A stretch of 21,750 nucleotides of DNA from the NCBI GenBank assembly GCA_964595075.1, contig CAZQNT010000015.1, positions 1 through 21,750 on the forward strand, given 5' to 3'. This document shows positions 1-6,784 of this stretch, one piece after another. The DNA comes from JAHJFW01 sp964595075. GTDB lineage: Bacteria; Patescibacteriota; Patescibacteriia; 2-12-FULL-60-25. The position numbers were made by a program, and so were the translations under genes. The notes beneath the pieces are model-generated. The model had not been told where the DNA came from. It made no database searches and worked only from the letters and a program-made list of their open reading frames with translations. How positions within the stretch are numbered: the stretch's first letter is position 1; each line of letters opens with the position of its first letter.

Positions 1-2
1 CG

Positions 3-326
3 TTCGACCGCGAAAAGCAGGGTTCTACCGGCGTGTACTGGATGTGGTGCCAGGATGGACGCCGGAATCGGGGCAAGAGTCCAAGTCAGTGTCGCAGTGA
101 CTTCCAGAAGAGCGAGATCGGTTGCGATGCCCTCGAAGGCGTCGCGATCTACGCCCAGAATCCCGCCGTGATCAACGGTCACTTCATGGATCTTCCTAGT
201 TCCGTGCACGTTGAGGGCCGCGACGACGTGGCCTGTCTCGGCGACTGGATTGGCGAGCCGGAGCTCGATTGGGGCTGGGTCGGCGATGCGAGCCCGAGCT
301 GCGGTTCCGCTTCGCGTGGGGAGTAG
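3..326 (+). CDS. 3' end of an unrecognised protein (start lies before the window)
   Basis: The frame is open from the first complete codon at base 3 to the TAG ending at 326, so this is probably the last ~107 codons of a longer gene. I do not recognise the family. The visible part is rich in Cys, Gly, Asp and Trp; its C-terminus contains a Trp/Gly/Asp segment (LDWGWVGDASPSCGS) and has no membrane segment. Codon use is more GC-rich than in dinB or leuS and resembles the gene at 5981-6706. A strong hairpin follows within 50 bases, supporting a real gene end here. An internal ATG at base 45 could start a shorter product, but the open frame upstream argues against it. Confidence 0.55.
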   Translation, partial: FDREKQGSTGVYWMWCQDGRRNRGKSPSQCRSDFQKSEIGCDALEGVAIYAQNPAVINGHFMDLPSSVHVEGRDDVACLGDWIGEPELDWGWVGDASPSCGSASRGE

Positions 327-373
327 CGCTTACTCCTCAACTCCTTATTTCTTTTTGATCCTTAACCCTTTTC

Positions 374-411
374 AACACGGTGCAGTCGTTTCAACGACAG
401 CACCGTGTTTT
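374..411 (+). terminator. Rho-independent terminator after the first gene
   Basis: The arms AACACGGTGC (374-383) and GCACCGTGTT (400-409) pair perfectly. An inner stem GTCGTT/AACGAC (385-390, 393-398) closes on a 2-base loop, with one A:A mismatch between the two stems. A short T run (407-411) overlaps the end of the stem. It lies 47 bases after the stop at 326 and before the dinB promoter. Confidence 0.7.
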
Positions 412-445
412 GATATAAAACGAGAAACAAGAGTAGGCCGCAGTC

Positions 446-474
446 TTTTTGTTGTTCTACTTTTGTTCTATAAT
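446..474 (+). promoter_or_regulatory. Putative dinB promoter
   Basis: A perfect -10 TATAAT sits at 469-474. With a 17-base spacer the -35 would be TTTTTG (446-451), a weak match. The predicted start of transcription is near 481, giving a leader of about 44 bases with no evident Shine-Dalgarno site. Confidence 0.45.
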
Positions 475-480
475 ACAAGG

Positions 481-516
481 AAGATTCTCCGCCTTCAGGA
501 TATGGCTCAGAATGAC
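481..516 (+). repeat. Half-copy of a dispersed GATTC...AATGACA repeat
   Basis: The segment runs from AGATTCTCCGCC to CAGAATGACA. It resembles the right half of the 92-bp elements at 6785-6876 and 17429-17520 (GATTCCTCCGC ... GGAATGACA), without a matching left half. It lies in the dinB leader. Confidence 0.35.
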
Positions 517-524
517 ATTTATTT

Positions 525-1973
525 ATGTTGCCTCCCATTTCCCACAAGCTCATCGCCCACCTCGACATGAACTCTTATTTCGCTTCCGTGGAACAGCAGG
601 CGAATCCTTTTTTGCGCGGGAAGCCGATCGGAGTTTGCGCGTATTTGCATAAGAATGGATGCGTGATCGCGGCGTCTATCGAGGCGAAGCGGCTGGGAAT
701 GAAAGTGGGGATGACGGTTACAGAAGCGAAGTGCCGAGTTCCGAGTGCCGAGTTTGTGGAGAATGATCCGGCGAAGTATCGGGCTGTTACTTCGCGGGTG
801 TTTTCGATTTTGCATGAGCTGACGGATTGCGTTGAGCATTATTCCATTGACGAGGCGTTTTTGGATTTGACCGGATGGTATCGCGACGCGGCAGAAGCGG
901 CTTGGGCTTTGACGCGAGTGCGGCAACGTATCAAGTCCGAAGTCGGCGAGTGGCTGCGCTGTTCCATCGGCATCGCGCCCACGCGATTTTTGGCAAAGAC
1001 GGCGTCTGATTTTGAAAAGCCGGAGGGACTTACGGTGATTGACCGTGACAATCTCGATGAGATTTTATCTCAATTGGATCTCGAAGACGTGTGCGGCATC
1101 GGACCGCGCATCAGGCGGCGATTGGAACGCGCAGGAATAATGACGCTTATGGAATTGAAGAAATATCCGGTCGCGAATCTCATGCGACTTTTCGGAAAGT
1201 ACGGTTTCTTTTTATGGTGCAAATTGAATGGGATGGAGGTTGAGAAAGTGCAGGGTGTAGAGTGCCGAGTGCAGGGTGTAGAGTGCCGAGTGTCGAGTGC
1301 CGAGTGTCGAGTGCCGAAATCAATAGAGCATTCTTATTGCGTTCCGGATCGAGTGAATCGTGACGGGAAAGTCGTGGCGGTGCTGACGCGACTGACGGAA
1401 CGCGCGGGGAGGAGGATGAGGAGGGAGGGGTTGCTTGCGGGGAGGGTGGAGGTGGATGTTGGGTTTAAAATGTCGTCCCACGACCAACCCATGTCATCCT
1501 CCGGCTTGACCGGGGGATCTTCAAATCCGGAATCCCAATCGGAAGATTCCACGATTAAATCGTGGAATGACAAATATACGCCGATCGGCTTTTCATCGCC
1601 CGCGAGTTACGGAGCTTCCGTTTTTCTTCATCTCTCCGAACCCGCGTCAGATTCCTTTACGCTCGTTGGCGCGGCGTGCGATCTATTGCGTGACAAGTGG
1701 CATGGTGAGCGCGTGAGTTTTCTCGCAGTGACTTTGTCGGATTTTTCCGAACCCTCATCTCAAATGCGCCTCGCTTTCGATCCTTCTCTAATTCGCGCGA
1801 ATAAGAGAATGGTAAAAGGAGATCGCCACAAAGCGGTTTCCGACGCCGTAGATCTTGTTCGTGATCGGTATGGCGATGAGGCGATTATGTTTGGCGCGAT
1901 GTTGGGATCGGGGGATGAGGCGCCGGATCGTATAGGGTTTAGGAAAACAGACGGAGTTACAGTCGATATTTAA
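525..1973 (+). CDS. dinB: DNA polymerase IV (Y-family translesion polymerase) with repeat-derived insertions
   Basis: This is an error-prone Y-family polymerase that copies past damaged template bases. The N-terminal palm shows HLDMNSYFASVEQQ, with D14 as the first metal ligand; YSIDEAFLDLTG supplies D109 and E110, and CSIGIAPTRFLAKTASD follows. A helix-hairpin-helix thumb (VCGIGPRIRRRLERAGI, ~189-205) comes next. At 482 residues it is longer than usual (E. coli Pol IV has 351). Much of the excess is in the little-finger region: residues ~242-266 come from a heptanucleotide array and ~323-349 from an 81-bp palindromic element, both open in frame. ATG 525 is chosen because it is the ATG just upstream of the catalytic palm; no SD is visible. 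The 3' end overlaps the convergent methyltransferase by 17 bases. Activity despite the insertions is inferred from intact catalytic residues. Confidence 0.93.
   Translation: MLPPISHKLIAHLDMNSYFASVEQQANPFLRGKPIGVCAYLHKNGCVIAASIEAKRLGMKVGMTVTEAKCRVPSAEFVENDPAKYRAVTSRVFSILHELTDCVEHYSIDEAFLDLTGWYRDAAEAAWALTRVRQRIKSEVGEWLRCSIGIAPTRFLAKTASDFEKPEGLTVIDRDNLDEILSQLDLEDVCGIGPRIRRRLERAGIMTLMELKKYPVANLMRLFGKYGFFLWCKLNGMEVEKVQGVECRVQGVECRVSSAECRVPKSIEHSYCVPDRVNRDGKVVAVLTRLTERAGRRMRREGLLAGRVEVDVGFKMSSHDQPMSSSGLTGGSSNPESQSEDSTIKSWNDKYTPIGFSSPASYGASVFLHLSEPASDSFTLVGAACDLLRDKWHGERVSFLAVTLSDFSEPSSQMRLAFDPSLIRANKRMVKGDRHKAVSDAVDLVRDRYGDEAIMFGAMLGSGDEAPDRIGFRKTDGVTVDI
731..751 (+). repeat. Three GTGCCGA-type heptamers inside dinB
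   Basis: GTGCCGA, GTTCCGA and GTGCCGA lie end to end and encode part of KCRVPSAEF. The protein aligns here with other Pol IV sequences without obvious extra length, so this may be a replacement or a chance match. The same heptamer and the same peptide recur in leuS (2824-2844). Confidence 0.5.
1248..1317 (+). repeat. Ten-unit heptanucleotide array in dinB
   Basis: Ten uninterrupted 7-mers fit GTGNNGR. The 21-base block GTGCAGG-GTGTAGA-GTGCCGA occurs twice, followed by GTGTCGA-GTGCCGA twice. Seven is not a multiple of three, so three units make 21 bases and a seven-residue protein repeat (VQGVECR). The array lies between the thumb and the little-finger core, in an expected linker. Confidence 0.9.
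1492..1572 (+). repeat. 81-bp palindromic element inserted in frame in dinB
   Basis: The ends TGTCATCC and GGAATGACA are imperfect inverted repeats. Inside are GGGGGATCTTC opposed by GAAGATTCC, and a perfect hairpin CCACGAT-TAA-ATCGTGG at 1549-1565. The 81 bases add exactly 27 codons (Ser/Gly-rich). The end motif resembles the intergenic 92-bp elements, so this looks like a mobile repeat sitting in a coding region. Confidence 0.75.
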
Positions 1974-2481
1974 GAATTTTTCCGTCGCGCGATTCAGGTT
2001 TTTGATCCGGAAATTCGAACGTATTGGAAATGACGATCGTGCCGGGTCGTAATTCGCGTTTCATTTTTTCCCAAAGTTTCGGCATTACGAACGGCAGAAG
2101 AAACATGACGACTACGTCTGTTTCTTTCTGGAACAGAATGCGAAGAAAGTCGCCGCGCATGAAAGCGCATTTTGGAGTGACACCACGTTTGTTTGCTTTC
2201 CAGCGCGCTAAAAGTACGAGAAAAGGATTCAACTCCACGCCTTTCGCCGTAGCCCCAATTTCCGCAGCTCGAATGCATGTTTCCCCGTTTCCCGATCCAA
2301 GCTCGAGCATATTTTTTCCAGACGTGATTTCACCGAGCTTCAATATTTTTTCCACGTCTTCATATTTTGACGGCACAAAAGGCGCGGCGCGAAACATTGC
2401 GACGCTATCCGTGACCCACCAAAATAAAAACACGATTAGAGCGATCAGGACGAAAATCTCGATGAGAAGTGGAGCGATCAT
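1957..2481 (-). CDS. Membrane-anchored SAM-dependent methyltransferase, FAM173-like
   Basis: A hydrophobic segment (residues ~4-22) is followed by a class I SAM-methyltransferase core. Motif I is LELGSGNGETC (59-69), the acidic strand end is GVELNP (81-86), and a V-V-x-F-L-L-P-F strand follows. N-terminal anchor, GSGNG, ELNPFLV and the closing 'ELRPGT-VIS-TFEFP' pattern together resemble FAM173/ATPSC-KMT-type protein lysine methyltransferases; the substrate here cannot be read from sequence. It runs convergent to dinB and overlaps it by 17 bases. A TACACT box lies about 12 bases upstream of the ATG on the minus strand, a possible -10, without a good -35. Confidence 0.82.
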   Translation of the reverse strand: MIAPLLIEIFVLIALIVFLFWWVTDSVAMFRAAPFVPSKYEDVEKILKLGEITSGKNMLELGSGNGETCIRAAEIGATAKGVELNPFLVLLARWKANKRGVTPKCAFMRGDFLRILFQKETDVVVMFLLPFVMPKLWEKMKRELRPGTIVISNTFEFPDQKPESRDGKILKYRL

Positions 2482-2523
2482 GTATTGATGTACAGTGTAT
2501 CATGTTATTTTTCCCTTTTTTCC

Positions 2524-2617
2524 GTCATTGCGAGCCCCAGCAGGGGCGTGGCAATCTAATAGAAGAAAATAATTACTTAGATTAGATTGCCACGTCGTTG
2601 CTACTCCTCGCAATGAC
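2524..2617 (+). repeat. ~94-bp intergenic palindromic repeat (GTCATTGCGAG ends)
   Basis: Perfect outer arms GTCATTGCGAG (2524-2534) and CTCGCAATGAC (2607-2617) flank perfect inner arms GTGGCAATCTAAT (2548-2560) and ATTAGATTGCCAC (2581-2593). No protein is encoded. Elements with this GTCATTGCGAG...GCAATCT layout are widespread dispersed repeats in bacterial genomes. It fills most of the gap between the methyltransferase and leuS. Confidence 0.85.
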
Positions 2618-2712
2618 AAAGTTTCTGGTTAGTTGCGTTTTGTTCATGTAAAATGATGGAGAATTGATTTGTTGATGACATTCTGTTTGAAAGTTGATAG
2701 TGTAGAGCCACT

Positions 2713-5700
2713 ATGAATACCGGATACGATCAGAAAAAGATCGAGGCAAAATGGCAGAAGAAGTGGGAGAAGGAGGGTATTTTTTATGCGAAAGAGCGCA
2801 AAACGCAGAGTGCAAAACGGAAAGTGCCGAGTGCCGAGTGCCGAGTTGGTGGTAAATATTACGGGTTAATTGAATTTCCATATCCATCCGGAGAGGGGTT
2901 GCATGTGGGGCATCCGCGGTCGTATACGGCGATTGATATTGTTACGCGGAAGAAGAGGATGGAAGGAAAGAACGTGCTTTATCCGATCGGTTGGGACGCA
3001 TTCGGATTACCGACGGAGAATTTTGCAATCAAGCATAAAGTAAAACCGGCGGTTGCTACAAAAAAGAACATCGCGAATTTTACGCGCCAGCTAAAGTCTC
3101 TGGGATTCGGATTTGATTGGTCGCGGGAGATAAACACGACCGATCCGGCGTACTACAAATGGACGCAGTGGATGTTTCTCCAGTTTTTCAATTCCTATTA
3201 TGACGAGACCGCGAAGCGCGCGCGTCCGCTGTCGGAGTTGAAGATACCGCCTAAGGCTCGTTTGCAAGGTCCGAAAGCAATCGCCGCGTATCTCGACGAA
3301 AAGCGCATGGCTTACAAGGCGTCGGCGACAATTAATTGGTGTCCGGCGTGCAAGATCGGTCTCGCGAATGAAGAAGCGCAGGGTGGCGTTTGCGAGAGAT
3401 GCGGCGGAAAAGTCGAGAAGCGCGAGAAGGCGCAGTGGATGATTCGCATTACAGCTTATGCGGATCGTCTAATCGAAGATTTGAACACCGTTGATTATCT
3501 AGATCGCATCAGAACACAACAGATAAATTGGATTGGGAGATCAGAGGGAACGTCAGTGGATTTCGTCATTGTAGGGGCGCATGGTAACGCGCACTTAGAA
3601 GCAGACGTCACGGTCTTCACAACTCGTCCGGACACTCTTTTCGGCGCAACGTATCTCGTTCTTTCTCCCGAATATCCGCTTCTCGATCGCTGGCTTCAGG
3701 ATGGCATAATCAAGAACGCGCGGAACGTCCAGGAATATCGCGAAGGCGCGCGAAAAAAGAGCGATGTCGAGCGGCAAGAAAATAAAGAAAAAACCGGCGT
3801 GGTTCTGGATGGAATTCTCGCGGTAAATCCAGCAACCGGCGAGCAGATTCCTGTCTGGATCGCTGATTACGTTTTGTCCGGCTACGGCACTGGCGCAATT
3901 ATGGCTGTTCCGGCGCATGACGAAAGGGATTTTGAATTCGCGGAGAAACATGGGTTGGAGGTGAAGCAGGTCGTTGCGTCGATTTTCACCGATGAAACCA
4001 ACCCGCCGCGCGACGACAAAAAGACCGTGATGCGCCGCAACGTCCAGGTGATCGTCCAGNNNNNNNNNNTTGCCGACCCGACGGTGGGCGCGGTCGCGGG
4101 GCACGTCCAGGTGATCGTCCAGCGTCCGAGCGACAAGGCTTTTTTGTGCCTTAACTGGAAAAAACACGACTGGAAAACATTTATCATCGGCGGCGTAGAT
4201 GAGGGAGAAGATCCGACGGATGCGGCGATTCGCGAGGTGCGGGAGGAAACGGGATATACGAATGTCCGCGTCGTTCGGACGCTCGGCGATGAAGTGATCG
4301 CGCGATACTTCGCGGCCCACAAAAACGAAAACCGGACGGCCATTGCCACCGGTGTGTGGCTGGAGCTGGTTGACGAGACGCGTGTTCCCGTCTCGGAAGA
4401 TGAATCGGCGAAGCACGAGGTCGTGTGGGTCCAGGCTGGCCATGTGAAGTCGTACGTCCGCGGCGCGGAACTCGCCTGTTTTTGGCCGCATCTCGAAGGG
4501 ACTGCATCCCCATGCGCCTTTACTGGAGAAGGGATGGCGATCAACTCCGAGTTTTTGAACGGTTTTTCGTCCGCCGAAGCTAAAGAAAAAATGATCGCGT
4601 GGCTTGAGAAAGAGAAAAAAGGAAAGCGCGCGATTAATTTCAAATTGCGCGACTGGATTTTTTCTCGTCAGCGATATTGGGGGGAGCCGATTCCGATTAT
4701 TTTTTGCGACGAATGCGGGCCGGTTCCTGTTCCGGAAAAATCATTGCCTGTGAAATTGCCGGACGTTCGACGTTACGAGCCGACTGACACTGGAGAGTCT
4801 CCGCTCGCGAAAATTTCAACTTGGGTGAAGGTGAAATGTCCGGTTTGCAGGCGACCCGCAAAAAGAGAGACGGACACCATGCCGAATTGGGCGGGATCAT
4901 CGTGGTATTTTTTGCGATATTGCGATCCGCATAATAGGAAAGAATTCGCGTCTGCAAAAAGTCTCAAATACTGGATGCCTGTTGATCTGTACGACGGCGG
5001 GATGGAACACACGACTCTGCATCTTTTGTATTCGCGATTTTGGTATAAGTTTTTGTGGGATCTGGGACTCATTCCGGAAGAATGCGGATCAGAGCCGTAC
5101 AAAGTCCGCCGTTCTCACGCGCTTATTTTGGGAGAAGGCGGCGTGAAGATGTCCAAGTCAAAGGGCAACGTGGTGAATCCCGATGACGTTGTCGCGGTAT
5201 ACGGCGCCGACGTTTTTCGTCTGTACGAAATGTTCATCGGCCCGTTCGACGCTGACGCGCCATGGGATACGAGAGGGATTGAGGGAGTGAAAAGGTTTTT
5301 GGAAAAGGTGTGGCGATTGTTCGATGTAGGGGCGGGCTTGTCCCGCCCTGGCGCGGAAAACGGGGAGGGCGGGACAAGCCAGCCCCTACAGGGAAATATC
5401 GAAACACTACTCAATAAAACCATAAAAAAAGTCGGGGATGATATTGAGTCGCTTAATTTCAACACCGCGGTTTCGGCGATGATGATTTTGGCGAATGCTA
5501 TGTCCGACGTAGGGGCGGGCTTGTCCCGCCCGGGCGCGGAAAACGGGGAGGGCGGGACAAGCCAGCCCCTACAATTTGCGGAAACATTCCTGAAGCTTCT
5601 CGCGCCGTTCGCGCCGCATATCGCCGAGGAGCTTTGGCAGAAACTTGGGCATAAAACCTCGATCCATCTCGCCGAGTGGCCGAGTTATGATGCTACGAAA

Positions 5701-5898
5701 CTTGTCGCGGATACTTTCGAGCTCGTTGTTCAAGTTAATGGAAAGGTGAGAGATCGCATGACCGTCCCGTCAGGCGTCAGCGAAAAAGACGCGACGGCGG
5801 CCGCTCTCTCGTCTCCGAAGATAAAAGCCGCGTTGGACGGGAAAGAAGCGAAAAAGGTAATCTACGTCAAAGGAAGATTGGTCAGCATCGCGATATAG
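2713..5898 (+). CDS. leuS: Leucyl-tRNA synthetase with internal Nudix domain
   Basis: This enzyme charges tRNA-Leu with leucine. Class Ia signatures are complete: HVGH at 64-67 in FPYPSGEGLHVGHP, and KMSKS at 812-816. A CPAC...CERC zinc knuckle lies near 212-232. The CP1 editing domain shows TTRPDTLFGAT and GTGAIMAVPAHDERD (to ~406). A Nudix domain (~440-600) interrupts CP1 with a full Nudix box at residues 493-515 (G493, E499, R507-E508, E511-E512, G514), and the fold then resumes at AFTGEGMAINSEFLNG. The anticodon-binding and C-terminal domains are complete (VNGKVRDR). Length is 1061 versus 860 in E. coli. Additional insertions are a heptamer array near the N-terminus (~28-45) and two 66-bp palindromes (residues ~872-893 and ~933-954). 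Ten Ns at 4060-4069 sit in a likely misjoin. There is no SD before ATG 2713. Confidence 0.96.
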   Translation: MNTGYDQKKIEAKWQKKWEKEGIFYAKERKTQSAKRKVPSAECRVGGKYYGLIEFPYPSGEGLHVGHPRSYTAIDIVTRKKRMEGKNVLYPIGWDAFGLPTENFAIKHKVKPAVATKKNIANFTRQLKSLGFGFDWSREINTTDPAYYKWTQWMFLQFFNSYYDETAKRARPLSELKIPPKARLQGPKAIAAYLDEKRMAYKASATINWCPACKIGLANEEAQGGVCERCGGKVEKREKAQWMIRITAYADRLIEDLNTVDYLDRIRTQQINWIGRSEGTSVDFVIVGAHGNAHLEADVTVFTTRPDTLFGATYLVLSPEYPLLDRWLQDGIIKNARNVQEYREGARKKSDVERQENKEKTGVVLDGILAVNPATGEQIPVWIADYVLSGYGTGAIMAVPAHDERDFEFAEKHGLEVKQVVASIFTDETNPPRDDKKTVMRRNVQVIVQXXXXADPTVGAVAGHVQVIVQRPSDKAFLCLNWKKHDWKTFIIGGVDEGEDPTDAAIREVREETGYTNVRVVRTLGDEVIARYFAAHKNENRTAIATGVWLELVDETRVPVSEDESAKHEVVWVQAGHVKSYVRGAELACFWPHLEGTASPCAFTGEGMAINSEFLNGFSSAEAKEKMIAWLEKEKKGKRAINFKLRDWIFSRQRYWGEPIPIIFCDECGPVPVPEKSLPVKLPDVRRYEPTDTGESPLAKISTWVKVKCPVCRRPAKRETDTMPNWAGSSWYFLRYCDPHNRKEFASAKSLKYWMPVDLYDGGMEHTTLHLLYSRFWYKFLWDLGLIPEECGSEPYKVRRSHALILGEGGVKMSKSKGNVVNPDDVVAVYGADVFRLYEMFIGPFDADAPWDTRGIEGVKRFLEKVWRLFDVGAGLSRPGAENGEGGTSQPLQGNIETLLNKTIKKVGDDIESLNFNTAVSAMMILANAMSDVGAGLSRPGAENGEGGTSQPLQFAETFLKLLAPFAPHIAEELWQKLGHKTSIHLAEWPSYDATKLVADTFELVVQVNGKVRDRMTVPSGVSEKDATAAALSSPKIKAALDGKEAKKVIYVKGRLVSIAI
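2796..2844 (+). repeat. Seven-unit heptanucleotide array in leuS
   Basis: Seven consecutive 7-mers are seen: GCGCAAA, ACGCAGA, GTGCAAA, ACGGAAA, then GTGCCGA three times. They encode an extra stretch (KTQSAKRKVPSAECRV) between the N-terminal helix and the KYYGLIEFPYPSG strand. The 49 bases are not a multiple of three, so neighbouring bases must have adjusted. The GTGCCGA unit is shared with dinB. Confidence 0.85.
4060..4069. other. Assembly gap (10 Ns) inside leuS
   Basis: The 20-mer ending just before the Ns (4040-4059) recurs at 4103-4122, exactly 63 bases later. Removing 63 bases gives MRRNVQVIVQRPSDK, a smooth entry into the Nudix domain. The 33 bases 4070-4102 are therefore probably a contig-end artefact or a collapsed repeat. 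Confidence 0.85.
5325..5390 (+). repeat. 66-bp palindromic element, copy 1, in frame in leuS
   Basis: The arms TGTAGGGGCGGGCTTGTCCC and GGGACAAGCCAGCCCCTACA are near-perfect inverted repeats around a short centre. The element adds 22 codons (VGAGLSRPGAENGEGGTSQP...) between KVWRLFD and the next helix. Length and phase match the copy at 5508. Confidence 0.9.
5508..5573 (+). repeat. 66-bp palindromic element, copy 2, in frame in leuS
   Basis: It differs from copy 1 at two positions (the first base, and CCCGGG versus CCTGGG near the centre) and sits in the same codon phase, giving the same peptide. It lies between ILANAMSD and FAETFLKLLAPFAPHIAEE, a loop of the anticodon-binding domain. Confidence 0.9.
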
Positions 5899-5932
5899 AT
5901 TTTTTTATTGCCCATGTCATGGTTTTGTTTCG

Positions 5933-5961
5933 TTGACACCCTCATCTCCACACCGTAAAGT
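5933..5961 (+). promoter_or_regulatory. Sigma-70-type promoter for the beta-helix gene
   Basis: A consensus -35 TTGACA (5933-5938), a 17-base spacer and -10 TAAAGT (5956-5961) place the transcript start near 5968. A Shine-Dalgarno AAGGAG (5970-5975) follows, 5 bases before ATG 5981. The TTG of the -35 could be mistaken for an upstream start codon. Confidence 0.85.
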
Positions 5962-5980
5962 CACGGCCGAAGGAGATGCG

Positions 5981-6706
5981 ATGATACCGAAAAACAAAGA
6001 GCTCTTTTCCAACTTGAACGAAGTCGAACGCCTCTTCTTCGATGAAGAGGCATACCCGTGGGAAGCGCTGCTGAAGATGGTCTCGTTCATGTATGCGTGT
6101 GTCGGCGATCGCTGCAAGTCGCCGCCGCTCCCGCCATGTTGGCCGCCGGAGCTTCGGTGCATCAGGGACGAGAAGCGGGAGGACTGGACCCCGCCTAACT
6201 TCATGGCTATTGAACGTGAGGCACAGGTTCGTGGAGGCTCAGAACTGTGCAGCGATCAGGACGTGCACGTCAAGGGACCAGTCATCTTCGGCAAGGGCGT
6301 GACTCTGCGAAAGGGGGCTGTCATAACCGGTCCGAGTTACGTCGGAGACGGAGTGACTATCGGCCAAAGTTGCAGATTGAAAAATTCGATCGTCCTCGGA
6401 GGAGCGGAGATCGAATTCGGAACTCGCGTCGCCCACTCGATCATCGGCAGCAGAACGTACATCGGTCAGGGGGCGCGTTTGTGCGACAGACCGCTTCGAG
6501 GCGGAGTGGTGGAATACGGCCCTGACGTTTCAACGCACATGGCGCGTTTCGGCCTGGTCGCCGGCGACCGCTGCATGGTCGGCGGCGGCGCGATCTTCGT
6601 GCCGGGCGTCATACTTCTTCCAGGCACGGTCGTTCTCGAAGGCATGCGGCTTAGTCGCAGAGCCGTGTACAGTCGAACCGCGCAAGACGAGTTCCACGAC
6701 CGGTGA
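5981..6706 (+). CDS. Left-handed beta-helix (hexapeptide repeat) protein, acyltransferase/GlmU-C-like
   Basis: Residues ~95-215 contain many [LIV]-G-x-x-x-x turns (VIFGKGVTLRKGAVITGPSY, VGDGVTIGQS, SIVLGGAEI, SIIGSRTYIG), the signature of a left-handed parallel beta-helix as in sugar-nucleotide acyltransferases and the C-terminal half of GlmU. The N-terminal ~90 residues are helical and Cys-containing (C40, C45, C53, C60) and have no nucleotidyltransferase domain. Catalytic residues and donor cannot be assigned, so transferase activity is inferred from fold only. The start ATG 5981 is fixed by the AAGGAG site and the promoter; a TTG 48 bases upstream is the -35 box. It is a single-gene unit with its own terminator and more GC-rich than its neighbours. 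Confidence 0.85.
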   Translation: MIPKNKELFSNLNEVERLFFDEEAYPWEALLKMVSFMYACVGDRCKSPPLPPCWPPELRCIRDEKREDWTPPNFMAIEREAQVRGGSELCSDQDVHVKGPVIFGKGVTLRKGAVITGPSYVGDGVTIGQSCRLKNSIVLGGAEIEFGTRVAHSIIGSRTYIGQGARLCDRPLRGGVVEYGPDVSTHMARFGLVAGDRCMVGGGAIFVPGVILLPGTVVLEGMRLSRRAVYSRTAQDEFHDR

Positions 6707-6730
6707 GCGGTCGCTTGCGTTCTACATCGT

Positions 6731-6760
6731 CCGCCCCGAACGCTTTCGGGGCGGATTTTT
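6731..6760 (+). terminator. Rho-independent terminator after the beta-helix gene
   Basis: A perfect 10-bp stem CCGCCCCGAA/TTCGGGGCGG with a CGCT loop (6741-6744) is followed by an A and a T5 run. Confidence 0.9.
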
Positions 6761-6784
6761 CTTATTAGCAAGTCTTTCCTATTT

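Noticed and set aside
1248..1317. Possible CRISPR array
   Set aside because: The units are 7 bases with no spacers and lie inside an open coding frame; no cas genes are near.
3882..4643. Long minus-strand open frames opposite leuS
   Set aside because: They mirror the conserved LeuRS/Nudix coding strand and show no family pattern.
5933..5980. TTG start extending the beta-helix protein by 16 residues
   Set aside because: The TTG is the -35 box TTGACA, and a strong SD serves ATG 5981.
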